Shown: in pieces, positions 32,538 through 41,040 of the stretch
How positions within the stretch are numbered: the first letter of the stretch is position 1
Layout of the letters: each line of letters begins with the position of its first letter
Assembly: GCA_035496255.1 (NCBI GenBank)
Contig: DATJEU010000006.1
Coordinates: 21,398-85,397 of the forward strand
Direction: 5' to 3'
Origin: Gp6-AA40 sp035496255
GTDB taxonomy: Bacteria; Acidobacteriota; Vicinamibacteria; Vicinamibacterales; UBA2999
DNA length: 64,000 bases
Notes under the pieces: generated by a model
Databases searched by the model: none
What the model was told of the DNA's origin: nothing
What the model saw: the letters and a program-made list of their open reading frames with translations, nothing else
Translations under genes and position numbers: made by a program

Positions 32538-32783
32538 TTGACGACGAAAGAGGAGACGCGCGTGGCGCTGACCTGTCCCAGTTGTGGGAACGACCAGAAT
32601 TTTCTCGTGAAGACGCTGCAGATGCACGTCGTGCATCTCGAGGATTCACGTGTCGAGGTGTCCGAGGAAGGACGGCCCAACGTGCTCGAACTCCTCTGCG
32701 ACGAATGTGAGACGGCGCTCAACTTCGACGAGGTCGACGAAGCCGTCCGCAAGGAGCTGCTGCTGACGCTCGGCGCCCGCTGA
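32538..32783 (+). CDS. Small zinc-ribbon-like protein
   Basis: The TTG start has a TAGGAG ribosome site 7 nt upstream. The 81-residue product has CPSCGNDQNFLVKTLQ and CDECETALNFDEVDEAV, two CxxC pairs that would make one zinc ribbon. An acidic C-terminal helix follows. Role unknown, possibly a nucleic-acid or protein adapter. A second ribbon protein is encoded on the other strand immediately downstream. Confidence 0.75.
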   Translation: MTTKEETRVALTCPSCGNDQNFLVKTLQMHVVHLEDSRVEVSEEGRPNVLELLCDECETALNFDEVDEAVRKELLLTLGAR

Positions 32784-32804
32784 TCGTCCGCCGGTATCCC
32801 GCTT

Positions 32805-32969
32805 TCAGCCGTTCCCGTCCTCGACGTCCTCGAAGTAATCGCATTCCGGGCACACCCACTCGCGGAACTCAGTCGTCTTCGTTTGTGGTGTGCCCGGGAC
32901 GTGAACGGTGACGGCGCGCTCGCGCAGTCGCATCGCTTCGCCGCACATCGGACACTCTTTTGCGGCCAT
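32805..32969 (-). CDS. 54-residue zinc-ribbon protein
   Basis: The ATG follows an AGGAG site by 5 nt. The product starts MAAKECPMCGEAMRLRER and has FREWVCPECDYFEDVEDG near its end, so two CxxC knuckles form a rubredoxin- or ribbon-like zinc site. It runs convergent to the ribbon protein on its left and divergent from the DnaJ-zinc-finger-like gene on its right. It is short but has a good ribosome site and a typical fold pattern, so I regard it as real. Confidence 0.75.
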   Translation of the reverse strand: MAAKECPMCGEAMRLRERAVTVHVPGTPQTKTTEFREWVCPECDYFEDVEDGNG

Positions 32970-33009
32970 TGACTTCTCCTGAACCGACCCCTATCGTAAC
33001 CACAGATCG

Positions 33010-33465
33010 ATGCGTGGCAACACGTTCCGGCCCTTCGGCAGTGATCGCATAGCGGTATTGGCGGGCGACGACTCGCGCCATGATGCCGACTGCTTTGCCG
33101 ACGAAGTCGTGATCGATTTTCCGTCCGTCGCGCCTGCGGTCGACCGCGTCCGCACCGGCTTTCTCGTCGAGGAGCGGCCCGCGCCGCTGACGATGACGCT
33201 CCAGGTGAGCGCGCGCGAGGCGAGCGAGGGCGCGACGCTGCCGCTGGACGTGCCCGTTCGCTGCACGTGTACCGCGTGCGGTGGCCGCGGCGAGAGCTGG
33301 ACCGAACAATGCGGCCGGTGCGCCGCCAGCGGCATGGAGACCTTCCGTCACCAGCTCCAGGTGACGCTGCCGCGCGGCGTCGCCGACGGCGCCTGCTTCC
33401 ACTTCACCGTGACGCCGCGTCACAACCCGTCCACGCGCATCGAGCTCCAGGTGTTCGTCCGGTAG
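33010..33465 (+). CDS. DnaJ-type zinc-finger protein without a J domain
   Basis: The 151-residue protein has VSAREASEGATLPLDVPV, like the substrate-binding domain of DnaJ, then CTACGGRG (CxxCxGxG) and CGRCAASG, a single zinc site, and ends with LPRGVADGACFHFTVTPRHN, again like DnaJ domain II. The J domain and the second zinc site are absent. It could be a stand-alone chaperone module. DnaK is not nearby. Confidence 0.7.
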   Translation: MRGNTFRPFGSDRIAVLAGDDSRHDADCFADEVVIDFPSVAPAVDRVRTGFLVEERPAPLTMTLQVSAREASEGATLPLDVPVRCTCTACGGRGESWTEQCGRCAASGMETFRHQLQVTLPRGVADGACFHFTVTPRHNPSTRIELQVFVR

Positions 33466-33482
33466 AGCAGAGCAGGCACTCG

Positions 33483-33854
33483 GTGGAGCGCCACGTCAAG
33501 CTGCTCGCAAACCTGTCCATGCTCTGGGGATCGCTGGCGATGCTCGCCGGCGTCTCGCTCCTGCTGCTGGCCGGGGGTGCGCTCGCCCAACTGATCGACC
33601 CGATTGGCGTCGCGGTTGGTCTGGCCGCGGGATTGACCGCCGGCGCCTTCGCCGTGCTCGGCACCTTTGCCGTCGGCTGGGGTGGCCTGCACCTGCTCGC
33701 CGCCCAATGGCTGAAACAGCGCAAGCCCGTGGGCCGGCTGCTGATGCTCGGCCTCGCCCTGACCGACCTGCTCGTGCTGCCGTTTGGGACCGCCCTCGGC
33801 ATCTACGCCATGTGGGTGCTGCTCGTAAACGAGGGACGCCGGCTCTTTGAATGA
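33483..33854 (+). CDS. Small multi-pass membrane protein
   Basis: From a GTG start 17 bp after the previous stop, the 123-residue product has four hydrophobic helices, including LSMLWGSLAMLAGVSLLLLA, GVAVGLAAGLTAGAFAVLG and LALTDLLVLPFGTALGIYAM, with a basic loop AQWLKQRKPVGR. This pattern (LGlALtdLllLPfGTaLGiYalWvL) is common to small unknown bacterial membrane proteins. No enzymatic motif. It may form an operon with the DnaJ-like gene. Confidence 0.7.
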   Translation: MERHVKLLANLSMLWGSLAMLAGVSLLLLAGGALAQLIDPIGVAVGLAAGLTAGAFAVLGTFAVGWGGLHLLAAQWLKQRKPVGRLLMLGLALTDLLVLPFGTALGIYAMWVLLVNEGRRLFE

Positions 33855-33864
33855 GTTCATGGTG

Positions 33865-34005
33865 CGCTGGTGCCTGCGTTCGTGGGTGCCGGTTCGGGTT
33901 CGCAGGTGCTCAGGTGGTTCCCGGCTCTCGGCGAACGTGTGCACCCAAGAAACCGGGAACCCGAACACCAGAACCCACGCACCAACGCACCCGGGACCCT
34001 GTGAA
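33865..34005. repeat. Word palindrome rich in GGTTC/GAACC and GGTGC/GCACC
   Basis: The left half repeats GGTGC, GGTTCG and GTTCCCGG; the right half repeats CCGGGAACC, CGAACACCAG and CACGCACC. The halves can pair into a long imperfect hairpin upstream of the Mrp gene. The same words occur around the rapA gene at 53.2 and 55.8 kb. Confidence 0.5.
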
Positions 34006-34023
34006 CCGATAGAATTGAGAGAT

Positions 34024-35121
34024 ATGCCCTCGCCAGATCGCGACGCCGTGTTGACCGCGTTGCGCTCCGTCATCGACCCCGACATCCGGCGCGACATTGT
34101 CTCGCTCGGGTTCGTCAAGGATCTCGTCATCGACGCCGGCCGCGTCGCCTTCACGATCGAGCTGACGACGCCGGCCTGTCCGGTGAAAGACCAGATGCGC
34201 GATCAGGCGATCGGCGCCGTTCGCGCGCTCGGTGTCGATACCGTCGATGTGCAGCTCACGGCGAAGGTGCGGTCGGCCAGCGCTCCGGAACGCGGCGGTC
34301 CGCCGCTGCCGGGCGTGAAGAACGTGATTGCCGTCGGAGCCGGCAAGGGTGGCGTCGGCAAGACCACCGTCGCCGTCAACCTCGCCCTTGCACTGGCGCG
34401 CTGCGGCAGCAAGGTCGGCATTCTCGACGGCGACATCTACGGTCCGAACGTCCCGATGATGCTCGGCATCAGCACGCAGCTCACGACCAACGCGCAGCGC
34501 CAGATCGTCCCGGCCGAGAAGTACGGTCTGCAGGTGATCTCGATCGGCTTCCTGACCAGCGACGATGCCCCGATCATCTGGCGCGGTCCGATGCTCCATG
34601 GCGCCATCCAGCAGTTTTTCAAGGAAGTCGCCTGGCAGGATCTCGATTACCTGATCATCGACATGCCTCCCGGCACCGGCGACGTCGCGTTGAGTCTCAG
34701 TCAGACCGTCCCCGTCGTCGGCGCCATCGTCGTCACGACGCCGCAGCAGGTGTCGCTCGCGGACAGCCGGCGCGCGGTGCGCATGTATCAGAAGCTCAGT
34801 ATCCCGACGCTCGGCGTGGTCGAGAACATGAGTTACTACGCGTGCCCCAACTGTCATCACGAATCGGACATCTTCGGGCACGGCGGCGGCGAAGGCCTGG
34901 CGACGGAGATGGGCGTGCCGTTCCTCGGCCGCCTGCCGATCTACCAACCGATCCGCGAGGGCAGCGACACGGGCGTGCCGCTCGTCGTCGCGGAGCCGGC
35001 GTCGACTGCCGCCCGCGCGTTTCTCACCGTCGCCGAACGCTCGGCGGCGCAGGTCTCGATTGCCGCACAAAAGGCGATCGATGCAAACAAGGGCAAGATT
35101 CCCCTGATCCCCGTACGGTAG
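34024..35121 (+). CDS. apbC: Mrp/NBP35-family P-loop ATPase, iron-sulfur carrier
   Basis: The 365-residue protein has an N-terminal MIP18-like domain (SVIDPDIRRDIVSLGFVKDL, TPACPVKDQMRDQA), then the deviant Walker A GAGKGGVGKTTVAVNLA, IVDGDIYGPN-like ILDGDIYGPNVPMM, DYLIIDMPPGTGDVALSLSQ and the C-terminal CPNC pair that holds the shared [4Fe-4S] cluster. ApbC/Mrp proteins load clusters onto targets. A TAGAAT box lies 8 nt before the ATG. Its stop overlaps the next start (TAGTG). Confidence 0.92.
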   Translation: MPSPDRDAVLTALRSVIDPDIRRDIVSLGFVKDLVIDAGRVAFTIELTTPACPVKDQMRDQAIGAVRALGVDTVDVQLTAKVRSASAPERGGPPLPGVKNVIAVGAGKGGVGKTTVAVNLALALARCGSKVGILDGDIYGPNVPMMLGISTQLTTNAQRQIVPAEKYGLQVISIGFLTSDDAPIIWRGPMLHGAIQQFFKEVAWQDLDYLIIDMPPGTGDVALSLSQTVPVVGAIVVTTPQQVSLADSRRAVRMYQKLSIPTLGVVENMSYYACPNCHHESDIFGHGGGEGLATEMGVPFLGRLPIYQPIREGSDTGVPLVVAEPASTAARAFLTVAERSAAQVSIAAQKAIDANKGKIPLIPVR

Positions 35122-36434
35122 TGACCGGCATCGCGCTGCCCTATACGAAGCGGACGCTTGCCAACGGGCTCGACGTGATCGTCCACGAGGACCATTACCT
35201 GCCGCTCGTCGCGGTGAACGTCTGGTATCACGTCGGGTCGAAGGACGAGCATCCGGGACGCACCGGGTTTGCCCACCTGTTCGAGCACCTGATGTTCGAA
35301 GGGTCCGAACACCACAACAAGGGTTACTTTCCGCCGCTGCAGCAGGCCGGCGCGCTGCTGAACGGATCGACGAATACCGACCGCACGAACTACTGGGAAG
35401 TGGTGCCGACGAGTGCGATCGATCTGGCGCTCTGGATGGAATCCGATCGCATGGGCTTCCTGCTGCCGGCGCTGACGCGCGACCGCTTCGAAACGCAGCG
35501 CGACGTCGTCCTCAACGAGCGGCGGCAGAACTACGAGAACCGGCCGTACGGATTCGCGCTGATGGCGATCATGGCGGCGCTCTATCCGGCCGAGCATCCG
35601 TACAACTGGATGACCATCGGCAGCGCCGACGACATCCGCACGATGCAGCTCGAGGACGTCCAGGCGTTCTTCCGCACCTACTATCACCCGGCAAACGCCT
35701 CGCTCGTGCTGGCGGGCGATGTCGATGCGAGTCGCGCGTTCGATTTGGCCGAGCACTACTTCGGTGAGATTCCGGCCGGCGCGAAACCGCGCCCGGTCAC
35801 CGCGGCCGCGTCGCTCGACCGCGAACGCCGTCTGGTGCTGGAAGATCGCGTCGAATTGGCGCGCGTGTACCTCGCGTGGCACTCGCCGGCGATGTTCGCC
35901 GAGCACGACGCGGAGATGGATCTCGCCGCCGACCTGCTGGCCAACGGCAAGACGTCACGCCTGTATCGATCGCTCGTCTACGAGCGGCGCATTGCCGTGG
36001 ACGTGTCCGGCTACCAGAGCTCGCGCGAGATCGGCGGGTTCTTCCTCCTGGTCGCGACCGCTGCGCCGGGACAGGCGCTCAGCGATCTCGCGGCGCAGAT
36101 CGACCGGACGATCGAGGAGTTGATCGAGGATGGTCCGACGGCGGCGGAAATGGAGCGCGCGGAGGCGCAGGCCGAGGCCCATTTCCTGTATCGCCTGCAG
36201 ACCGTCGGCGGCTTCGGCGGCAAGTCCGATCAGTTGAACGCGTACAACGTCCTGTGCGGGACGCCCGGTTACTTCGCTGAGGACCTGGCGCGCTACCAGG
36301 CGGCCACCAGGGAGACCGTTCGTGCCGCGGCGAGGCACGTGCTTCGCTTCGACGCGCGGGTCGCGCTCAGCGTGGTTCCACGTGGCCAGCAGGCGCTGGC
36401 GCTTCCGGGTTCGGAGACGCTGGCGGTTTCGTGA
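35121..36434 (+). CDS. M16-family zinc peptidase, catalytic subunit
   Basis: The 437-residue protein has the inverted zinc motif HLFEHLMFEG (HxxEH) and the downstream Glu in QRDVVLNERRQNYENRPYG, so it should be active. The N-terminus KRTLANGLDVIVHEDHYLPLVAVNVWY is typical of M16B peptidases. No signal peptide is evident, so a cytoplasmic role is likely unless it is processed differently. The following gene encodes the non-catalytic partner, as in heterodimeric bacterial M16B enzymes. Confidence 0.9.
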   Translation: MTGIALPYTKRTLANGLDVIVHEDHYLPLVAVNVWYHVGSKDEHPGRTGFAHLFEHLMFEGSEHHNKGYFPPLQQAGALLNGSTNTDRTNYWEVVPTSAIDLALWMESDRMGFLLPALTRDRFETQRDVVLNERRQNYENRPYGFALMAIMAALYPAEHPYNWMTIGSADDIRTMQLEDVQAFFRTYYHPANASLVLAGDVDASRAFDLAEHYFGEIPAGAKPRPVTAAASLDRERRLVLEDRVELARVYLAWHSPAMFAEHDAEMDLAADLLANGKTSRLYRSLVYERRIAVDVSGYQSSREIGGFFLLVATAAPGQALSDLAAQIDRTIEELIEDGPTAAEMERAEAQAEAHFLYRLQTVGGFGGKSDQLNAYNVLCGTPGYFAEDLARYQAATRETVRAAARHVLRFDARVALSVVPRGQQALALPGSETLAVS

Positions 36435-37804
36435 TGGCGGTCGATCGCTCCCACCTTCCCGACGTCGGCCCGGATCCGTCATTCGCGTTTCCTTCCATCG
36501 TCCATCACACGCTGGCCAACGGGCTGCGCGTGCGCGCGGTGGAGCATCACAGCGTGCCAATCATCACGCTGGCGTTGCAGTTGGATGGTGGTTCGGGCGG
36601 CGACACACCGGGGAGGGAAGGCCTTGCCGCGCTGGTCGCGGACATGGTCGATGAAGGCACGGGCAGCCTCAACGCCATCGACGTGTCCGATGCGCTCGCG
36701 CGGATTGGCGGCGATTACGACATCGATGTTGGCCCTGACGCGACGACGTTTTCGCTCACCACGCTGACCCGATTCGCCGAACGCGGCGCGTCGCTGCTGG
36801 CGGCGATGGTGACGACGCCGGCGTTGCGCGACGCCGATTTCGAACGCGTGAAGCGTTTACGACTCGATCGGCTGCGCCAGCTCAAAGACAGTCCGCCGGC
36901 GCTGGCCGAGCGTGCCTTCCTGCGATTGATGTACGGGTCTCATCCTTACGGACACCTGCCGATCGGCGCCGACGAAACGCTGCGGCGGTTGACGCCGGCC
37001 GACGTGGCGACGCTGCACCGCGATCGCTTCGGGCCGGCGGCAGCGACGATGGTGGTCGCCGGTGCCATGGCCGCAGCTGATCTGATCGCGCTGGTCGACC
37101 GCGCGTTTGGTCAATGGAGTGCGGCGTCTGACGGCTCGCCTGAGACGCCGGCCTCGGCGCTCACCTCCTTTCCCATGCCGCCACGGCTCGCGCTCGTGGC
37201 CCGCGACGCTGCCGCACAATCGGAACTGCGCATCGGTCATCTCTCGGCCCGGCGCGACACGCCTGACTATCCGGCGCTGCTGGTCATGAATGCGGTGCTC
37301 GGCGGTCAGTTCGTCAGCCGGATCAATCTGAAGCTGCGCGAAGAAAAGGGTTATACCTACGGTGCGCGCACCGGCTTCGACTGGCACAAAGGGCTGTCGC
37401 CGTTCGCGCTGCAGGCGAGTGTGCACACGGTCTCGACCGTCGATGCGATTCGCGATGCACTTGCGGAGCTGGAAGGTATTCGCGGCAATCGACCCCCGAC
37501 GCCGCAGGAACTCGGACTCGCGAAGGCATCGTTGACGCGAGGTTATCCGCGGAATTTTGAAACGGCGCAGCAGGTCGCGCGTGCCGTGACCCAACTGGCG
37601 CTCCACGATCTGCCGGACACCTACTTCGCGGAATTCGTCCCTAAGGTCCACGCGGTCACTGCCGACGCGTTAGTCGCCGCTGCCCACACCTACCTCGATC
37701 CGTCGCGACTGACCACGCTGATCGTCGGCGACTACGCCGCGATTCGCGACACCCTGCCCAGTCTCAATCTCGGCGAACCGGAGCTGTTACCGATCGACGT
37801 GTGA
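36434..37804 (+). CDS. M16-family peptidase homolog, non-catalytic subunit
   Basis: The 456-residue partner has the M16 fold (HHTLANGLRVRAVEHHSVPI, EGLAALVADMVDEGTG) but lacks HxxEH: the aligned site reads GLAALVADM. It keeps the C-terminal Arg/Tyr region NLKLREEKGYTYGARTGF, which in M16B heterodimers helps bind substrate for the active subunit. The ATG overlaps the upstream stop (TGATG). The two gene products almost certainly form one enzyme. Confidence 0.9.
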   Translation: MAVDRSHLPDVGPDPSFAFPSIVHHTLANGLRVRAVEHHSVPIITLALQLDGGSGGDTPGREGLAALVADMVDEGTGSLNAIDVSDALARIGGDYDIDVGPDATTFSLTTLTRFAERGASLLAAMVTTPALRDADFERVKRLRLDRLRQLKDSPPALAERAFLRLMYGSHPYGHLPIGADETLRRLTPADVATLHRDRFGPAAATMVVAGAMAAADLIALVDRAFGQWSAASDGSPETPASALTSFPMPPRLALVARDAAAQSELRIGHLSARRDTPDYPALLVMNAVLGGQFVSRINLKLREEKGYTYGARTGFDWHKGLSPFALQASVHTVSTVDAIRDALAELEGIRGNRPPTPQELGLAKASLTRGYPRNFETAQQVARAVTQLALHDLPDTYFAEFVPKVHAVTADALVAAAHTYLDPSRLTTLIVGDYAAIRDTLPSLNLGEPELLPIDV

Positions 37805-37874
37805 GGACGTAGTCAGCTGGTGTGAAATGACAGTTCACACCGCGTGCTACCCTAAGCCGCTCCGAGCAAAAGCG

Positions 37875-38111
37875 ATGAGTTCTTCCTCAGCCGGCGTTGG
37901 CGACCTCGACGAGAAGTCCAGCCACGTAGCGAGCGTTGCCGTGCTCATCGGCATCGTCGCGGCCATCGTCGCCGGAGCGACCATCTGGCTCCTGCTCACC
38001 GACCCGGTCACGGTGGCTACCGCCGTCGAGAACGGCGAAGTGTCACCACTGGTCCGCCAGCTCGCCGACGTGATCTACAACGCGATCGTCGGGCTACTCG
38101 ACTATCTCTAA
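37875..38111 (+). CDS. Small single-pass membrane protein
   Basis: The 78-residue product has a Ser-rich N-terminus, a charged DLDEKSSHV segment, one hydrophobic helix (VAVLIGIVAAIVAGATIWLLL) and an amphipathic C-terminus. An upstream in-frame ATG at 37827 would add 16 irregular residues. No family recognised. It follows the M16 pair by about 70 bp, but a functional link is not evident. Confidence 0.55.
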   Translation: MSSSSAGVGDLDEKSSHVASVAVLIGIVAAIVAGATIWLLLTDPVTVATAVENGEVSPLVRQLADVIYNAIVGLLDYL

Positions 38112-38152
38112 GCTTTCAACCCCCAACGTCTGACGCTGCCACGACGCAAAGG

Positions 38153-38227
38153 CGACGACCACGACGAAAGCCTTTTAACCTGTCAGCTGGCGTGACCGTC
38201 GTGTAATTCGTCGTGACCATCGTGGCC
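38153..38227. repeat. Word palindrome CGTCGTGAC / GACCACGACG
   Basis: CGACGACCACGACG is followed by GTGACCGTCGTG and CGTCGTGACCATCGTGG. These words match the tandem repeat near 17.6 kb. The block lies between the small membrane protein and the hydrolase gene, which are convergent. Confidence 0.5.
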
Positions 38228-38241
38228 TCTTTCGCGAAACG

Positions 38242-39270
38242 CTATAGCGCCTTCCGCAGGAACGTAATCAGGACGTAGGCGTCGAGGAATTTGAACGGCG
38301 TGGAACCGATGCTGTAGTGACCACACGGCATCGCGGCGACTTCCACCGGCAGGTCGCGGCGGACCCATTCATTCACCAGCTTTTCCGACAGATCGAGAGG
38401 AAACGTCAGGTCGTACTTCGCATACACGAGCAGCGTGCTGGTTCGGCCGGCGCGATCGAGGTACGACCACGGGCTGATCGGCCGCCAGAGATGGCGCAGC
38501 GTCTCGAGATCGATGTGGCCGTCCAGTCCCTCGCGGACGTGTCGCGTCGACAGCCCTCGCCACACCACGTCGGCGAAGAACGGCGAGACGTGGTTGAGCG
38601 CTTGCGCCTTGATCAACGGTTCGTGCGCCGACGTCAGCATCGAGAGACACGATCCGAGGCTGGTGCCGAGGATGCCGATGCGTTCGAATCCCTGCTGATG
38701 CAGCCACGCGACCGCCCTCCTCGCATCGAGCACCGCCTGACGACACACCTGCAGTGTGCGGACGATGTTGGAGCTGACGATGAAGTCGGCGCGCGTAAGC
38801 TCGGGCGGCATGCGCACGTCGTGATAGGGAAGGCTCAGACGGAGCGCAGACACGCCGAAGCGCGCGAGCAGCCGCGCGAGCCCGAGGTGGCCTCCCGCAT
38901 CGGAGTTCCACTGCGGCAGCACGACCACGGCGCGCCTGCGTTCTCTGGCGGGGAACCACCGTGCGGTCACGATGTTGTTCTGCGGATGCGGAGTGACCAG
39001 TGCCGACGGAAAGCGCAGCGTGCCTGCCTCGCCCTTGACCTGCAGGTCCGGCGATGCGGGCGTCAACGCGTAATCATCCGTCGGCGGGCAGGAGAAGAAC
39101 GCGTCCGTGTCGCGCATGACGTCATCGACCCAGCGCGCGACTTCCTGCGGCGACTCGCCGGTTGTCGGGCCGCCGATCCAGTCGGTGCCCCACTCGAACG
39201 GCCGGACCAGCCGATCCTTGCTGACGTCGGCGAGCCGCCGTTCCCAGGCGTGGAAGAAACGCGAGATCAC
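38242..39270 (-). CDS. ABHD18-like alpha/beta hydrolase
   Basis: The 342-residue protein has an alpha/beta-hydrolase core: RRAVVVLPQWNSDAGGHLGL (oxyanion strand), ALRLSLPYHD, the nucleophile elbow IGILGTSLGSCLSML (Ser in GTSLGS), STLLVYAKYDLTFPLDLS with the likely acid, and AAMPCGHYSIG with the catalytic His. This matches the ABHD18-like group of unknown substrate. The GTG start gives VISRFFHAWERRLA; upstream codons overlap a plus-strand Pro-rich frame and look non-native. Confidence 0.8.
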   Translation of the reverse strand: MISRFFHAWERRLADVSKDRLVRPFEWGTDWIGGPTTGESPQEVARWVDDVMRDTDAFFSCPPTDDYALTPASPDLQVKGEAGTLRFPSALVTPHPQNNIVTARWFPARERRRAVVVLPQWNSDAGGHLGLARLLARFGVSALRLSLPYHDVRMPPELTRADFIVSSNIVRTLQVCRQAVLDARRAVAWLHQQGFERIGILGTSLGSCLSMLTSAHEPLIKAQALNHVSPFFADVVWRGLSTRHVREGLDGHIDLETLRHLWRPISPWSYLDRAGRTSTLLVYAKYDLTFPLDLSEKLVNEWVRRDLPVEVAAMPCGHYSIGSTPFKFLDAYVLITFLRKAL

Positions 39271-39302
39271 GAGCTGGTTTCGAGGTTGCAGGCGTCGAGG
39301 GT

Positions 39303-39467
39303 ATGTTCGAGCACCCGCGCAAGCCGGACGTGCCGGGGCCACCGGAAAGACCGGACATCGTGGACGAGCAGCCGCCGGACATCAGCCCGGCGCCGCCGCC
39401 CGACATTCCGCCGGAGTCGTTGCCCGATCGTCCGGGACCTCAGCGCGACGTCCCCGGACCGAAGTAG
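39303..39467 (+). CDS. Possible 54-residue proline-rich protein
   Basis: Between two minus-strand genes a plus-strand frame begins MFEHPRKPDVPGPPERPDIV and continues with repeated PPD and DIPPES-like units; over a third of residues are proline. It has no cysteine and few hydrophobics. A weak GAGG precedes the ATG by 3-4 nt. Its end overlaps the 3' end of the amidase gene by 28 bp. Proline-rich mini-proteins of this kind occur in bacteria, but codon bias alone could give such a frame. Confidence 0.4.
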   Translation: MFEHPRKPDVPGPPERPDIVDEQPPDISPAPPPDIPPESLPDRPGPQRDVPGPK

Positions 39468-40816
39468 GGTTCGAGAGCTGCCGCGACTCCGAGCAATGCC
39501 CGTGTGTCTCCGTCCGGACCGACGAGCTGCGCGCCGATCGGCAGCCCTTCAGCCGTCTTCCCGCACGGCAGCGTGATCGCCGGGTGGCCGGTGACGTTGA
39601 AGAGCTGTGTCAACCGCAACGTGATGTTCCGCACCGGCTCCTCGTTGGCCCCCACTTTCACTTTGGTGACGCCGAGCCGCGTTGCCGGAACGGGTACCGA
39701 CGGCAGCAGCAGCGCATCGCGTCCCTGGATCGCGGCGTTGACTTCTGCGCGCAAGACGTCGCGCCCGTTCAAGGCACGCACGTAGTCTTCGGCGAGGATG
39801 TAGCGGCCCATTTCCAGGCGCAGACGAACGTTCGGCGTGTAATCGTCGCCACGGCTCTCGAGTGCCTTCGCGTGGTACGCCGCCGCTTCGGCGAGCGCGA
39901 TGTGCAGGTACACCGGGGCGATGTCGCTCGCGTGGGGGATGGAGACGGTGTCGAGCGCGGCGCCTGCCTCCTGCAACCGCAGGCAGGCCGACTCGAACGC
40001 GGCGGCGACCTGCGGGTCGAGGATGGCGGTGAAGTAGTCGCGCAGGACGCCGATGCGCATGCCGCCCGCTGACCGGGATGGCGCACGGTTCTGCGCCGCA
40101 TCGCTCGGGCGGGCCACCTTCCCCCGCAGCGCTTCGTATAGCAACCCCGCATCCGCGACCGACCGGCAGAGTGGTCCCACGTGATCGAGCGTCGTACTCA
40201 AGGGCACACATCCCTCGGTGCTGATCTCGCCGATGGCCGGTTTCAGGCCAACCAGTCCACAGACGGCCGCGGGAATCCGGATCGATCCGCCGGTGTCCGT
40301 ACCGATCGATGCAAACGCCATGTCGGCGAGAATCGATGCCGCCGATCCGCCGGACGATCCACCCGGCGATCGAGCGGGATCGAGCGGATGGTGCACCGGC
40401 CCGAAGGCGCTCTCCTCGTTCGTGGTGCCGAGTGCGAACTCGTGCAGGTTCGTCTTGCCGATGATGACGGCGCCGGCGTCGCGCAGGCGCGCCACGACCG
40501 GCGCGTCCGTCGCGGCCAGCCGATCATCACGCACCCGCGACGCCGCCGTCGTCCGTGTGTCGCGCACATCGAACAGATCCTTGATCGAGATCGGGACGCC
40601 GTGGAGGGAGCCGCGATCTCGTCCGGACGCCAGCTCGCGATCCGCCATCCGCGCGGTTTCGCGCGCGCCGTCCGCGAGCACGGTGATGAAGGCGTTGATC
40701 GCAGGATCGCGCTGGACGATCTCGGCGAGGCAGCGTTCGGTGGCGGCTTCGGCGCTGGTCTCGCCGGCACGAATCGCCCGGGCGAGATCGGTAATGGTCT
40801 GGGCGCTAGCGGGCAT
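39440..40816 (-). CDS. Amidase-signature hydrolase (GatA/AtzE-like)
   Basis: The 458-residue protein has the amidase signature with its Ser-Ser-Lys triad: VIIGKTNLHEFALGTTNEES (Lys), GGSSGGSAASI (cis-Ser) and IGTDTGGSIRIPAAVCGLVG (nucleophile). It is somewhat shorter than GatA, and no gatB or gatC is adjacent. A 59-residue gene overlaps its start by 11 bp and may encode a small partner subunit, as AtzG does for AtzE. A biuret/allophanate-type or general amide substrate is thus as likely as Gln-tRNA amidation. Confidence 0.85.
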   Translation of the reverse strand: MPASAQTITDLARAIRAGETSAEAATERCLAEIVQRDPAINAFITVLADGARETARMADRELASGRDRGSLHGVPISIKDLFDVRDTRTTAASRVRDDRLAATDAPVVARLRDAGAVIIGKTNLHEFALGTTNEESAFGPVHHPLDPARSPGGSSGGSAASILADMAFASIGTDTGGSIRIPAAVCGLVGLKPAIGEISTEGCVPLSTTLDHVGPLCRSVADAGLLYEALRGKVARPSDAAQNRAPSRSAGGMRIGVLRDYFTAILDPQVAAAFESACLRLQEAGAALDTVSIPHASDIAPVYLHIALAEAAAYHAKALESRGDDYTPNVRLRLEMGRYILAEDYVRALNGRDVLRAEVNAAIQGRDALLLPSVPVPATRLGVTKVKVGANEEPVRNITLRLTQLFNVTGHPAITLPCGKTAEGLPIGAQLVGPDGDTRALLGVAAALEPYFGPGTSR

Positions 40817-40985
40817 CCGTACGGGTCGTGGTTGTCTCGAACTGTCCGGTGGCGTCCGCGTTCCAGTCGGCGGATCGCAGCGACGCCGTCGCGCGCGCGA
40901 GCGTCTCCAGGAGCGGCTTCAAGGCCGGAAGACCTCGGCGATCAGCCTCCTGCGTCGCGATATCAAGCCACGTTTTGATGGTCAT
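40806..40985 (-). CDS. Small helical protein upstream of the amidase
   Basis: The 59-residue product begins MTIKTWLDIATQEADRRGL and has LKPLLETLARATASLRSADW, a predicted two-helix hairpin, then a polar tail. Size, helical content and 11-bp overlap with the amidase recall the GatC/AtzG-type small subunits that stabilise amidase-signature enzymes. I do not recognise a specific family. The track of open sequence upstream of this ATG seems non-coding. Confidence 0.6.
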   Translation of the reverse strand: MTIKTWLDIATQEADRRGLPALKPLLETLARATASLRSADWNADATGQFETTTTRTDAR

Positions 40986-41040
40986 CGATCCAATTGTGCA
41001 CTGGACCCGACTGGCTAAATGGGATCCAATGTCGAATTGC

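Noticed and set aside
33910..35070. 386-codon minus-strand frame across the Mrp gene
   Set aside because: Mirror of a conserved ATPase, with composition typical of an antisense shadow (HVRREPG, RRRRAFGDGEKRA).
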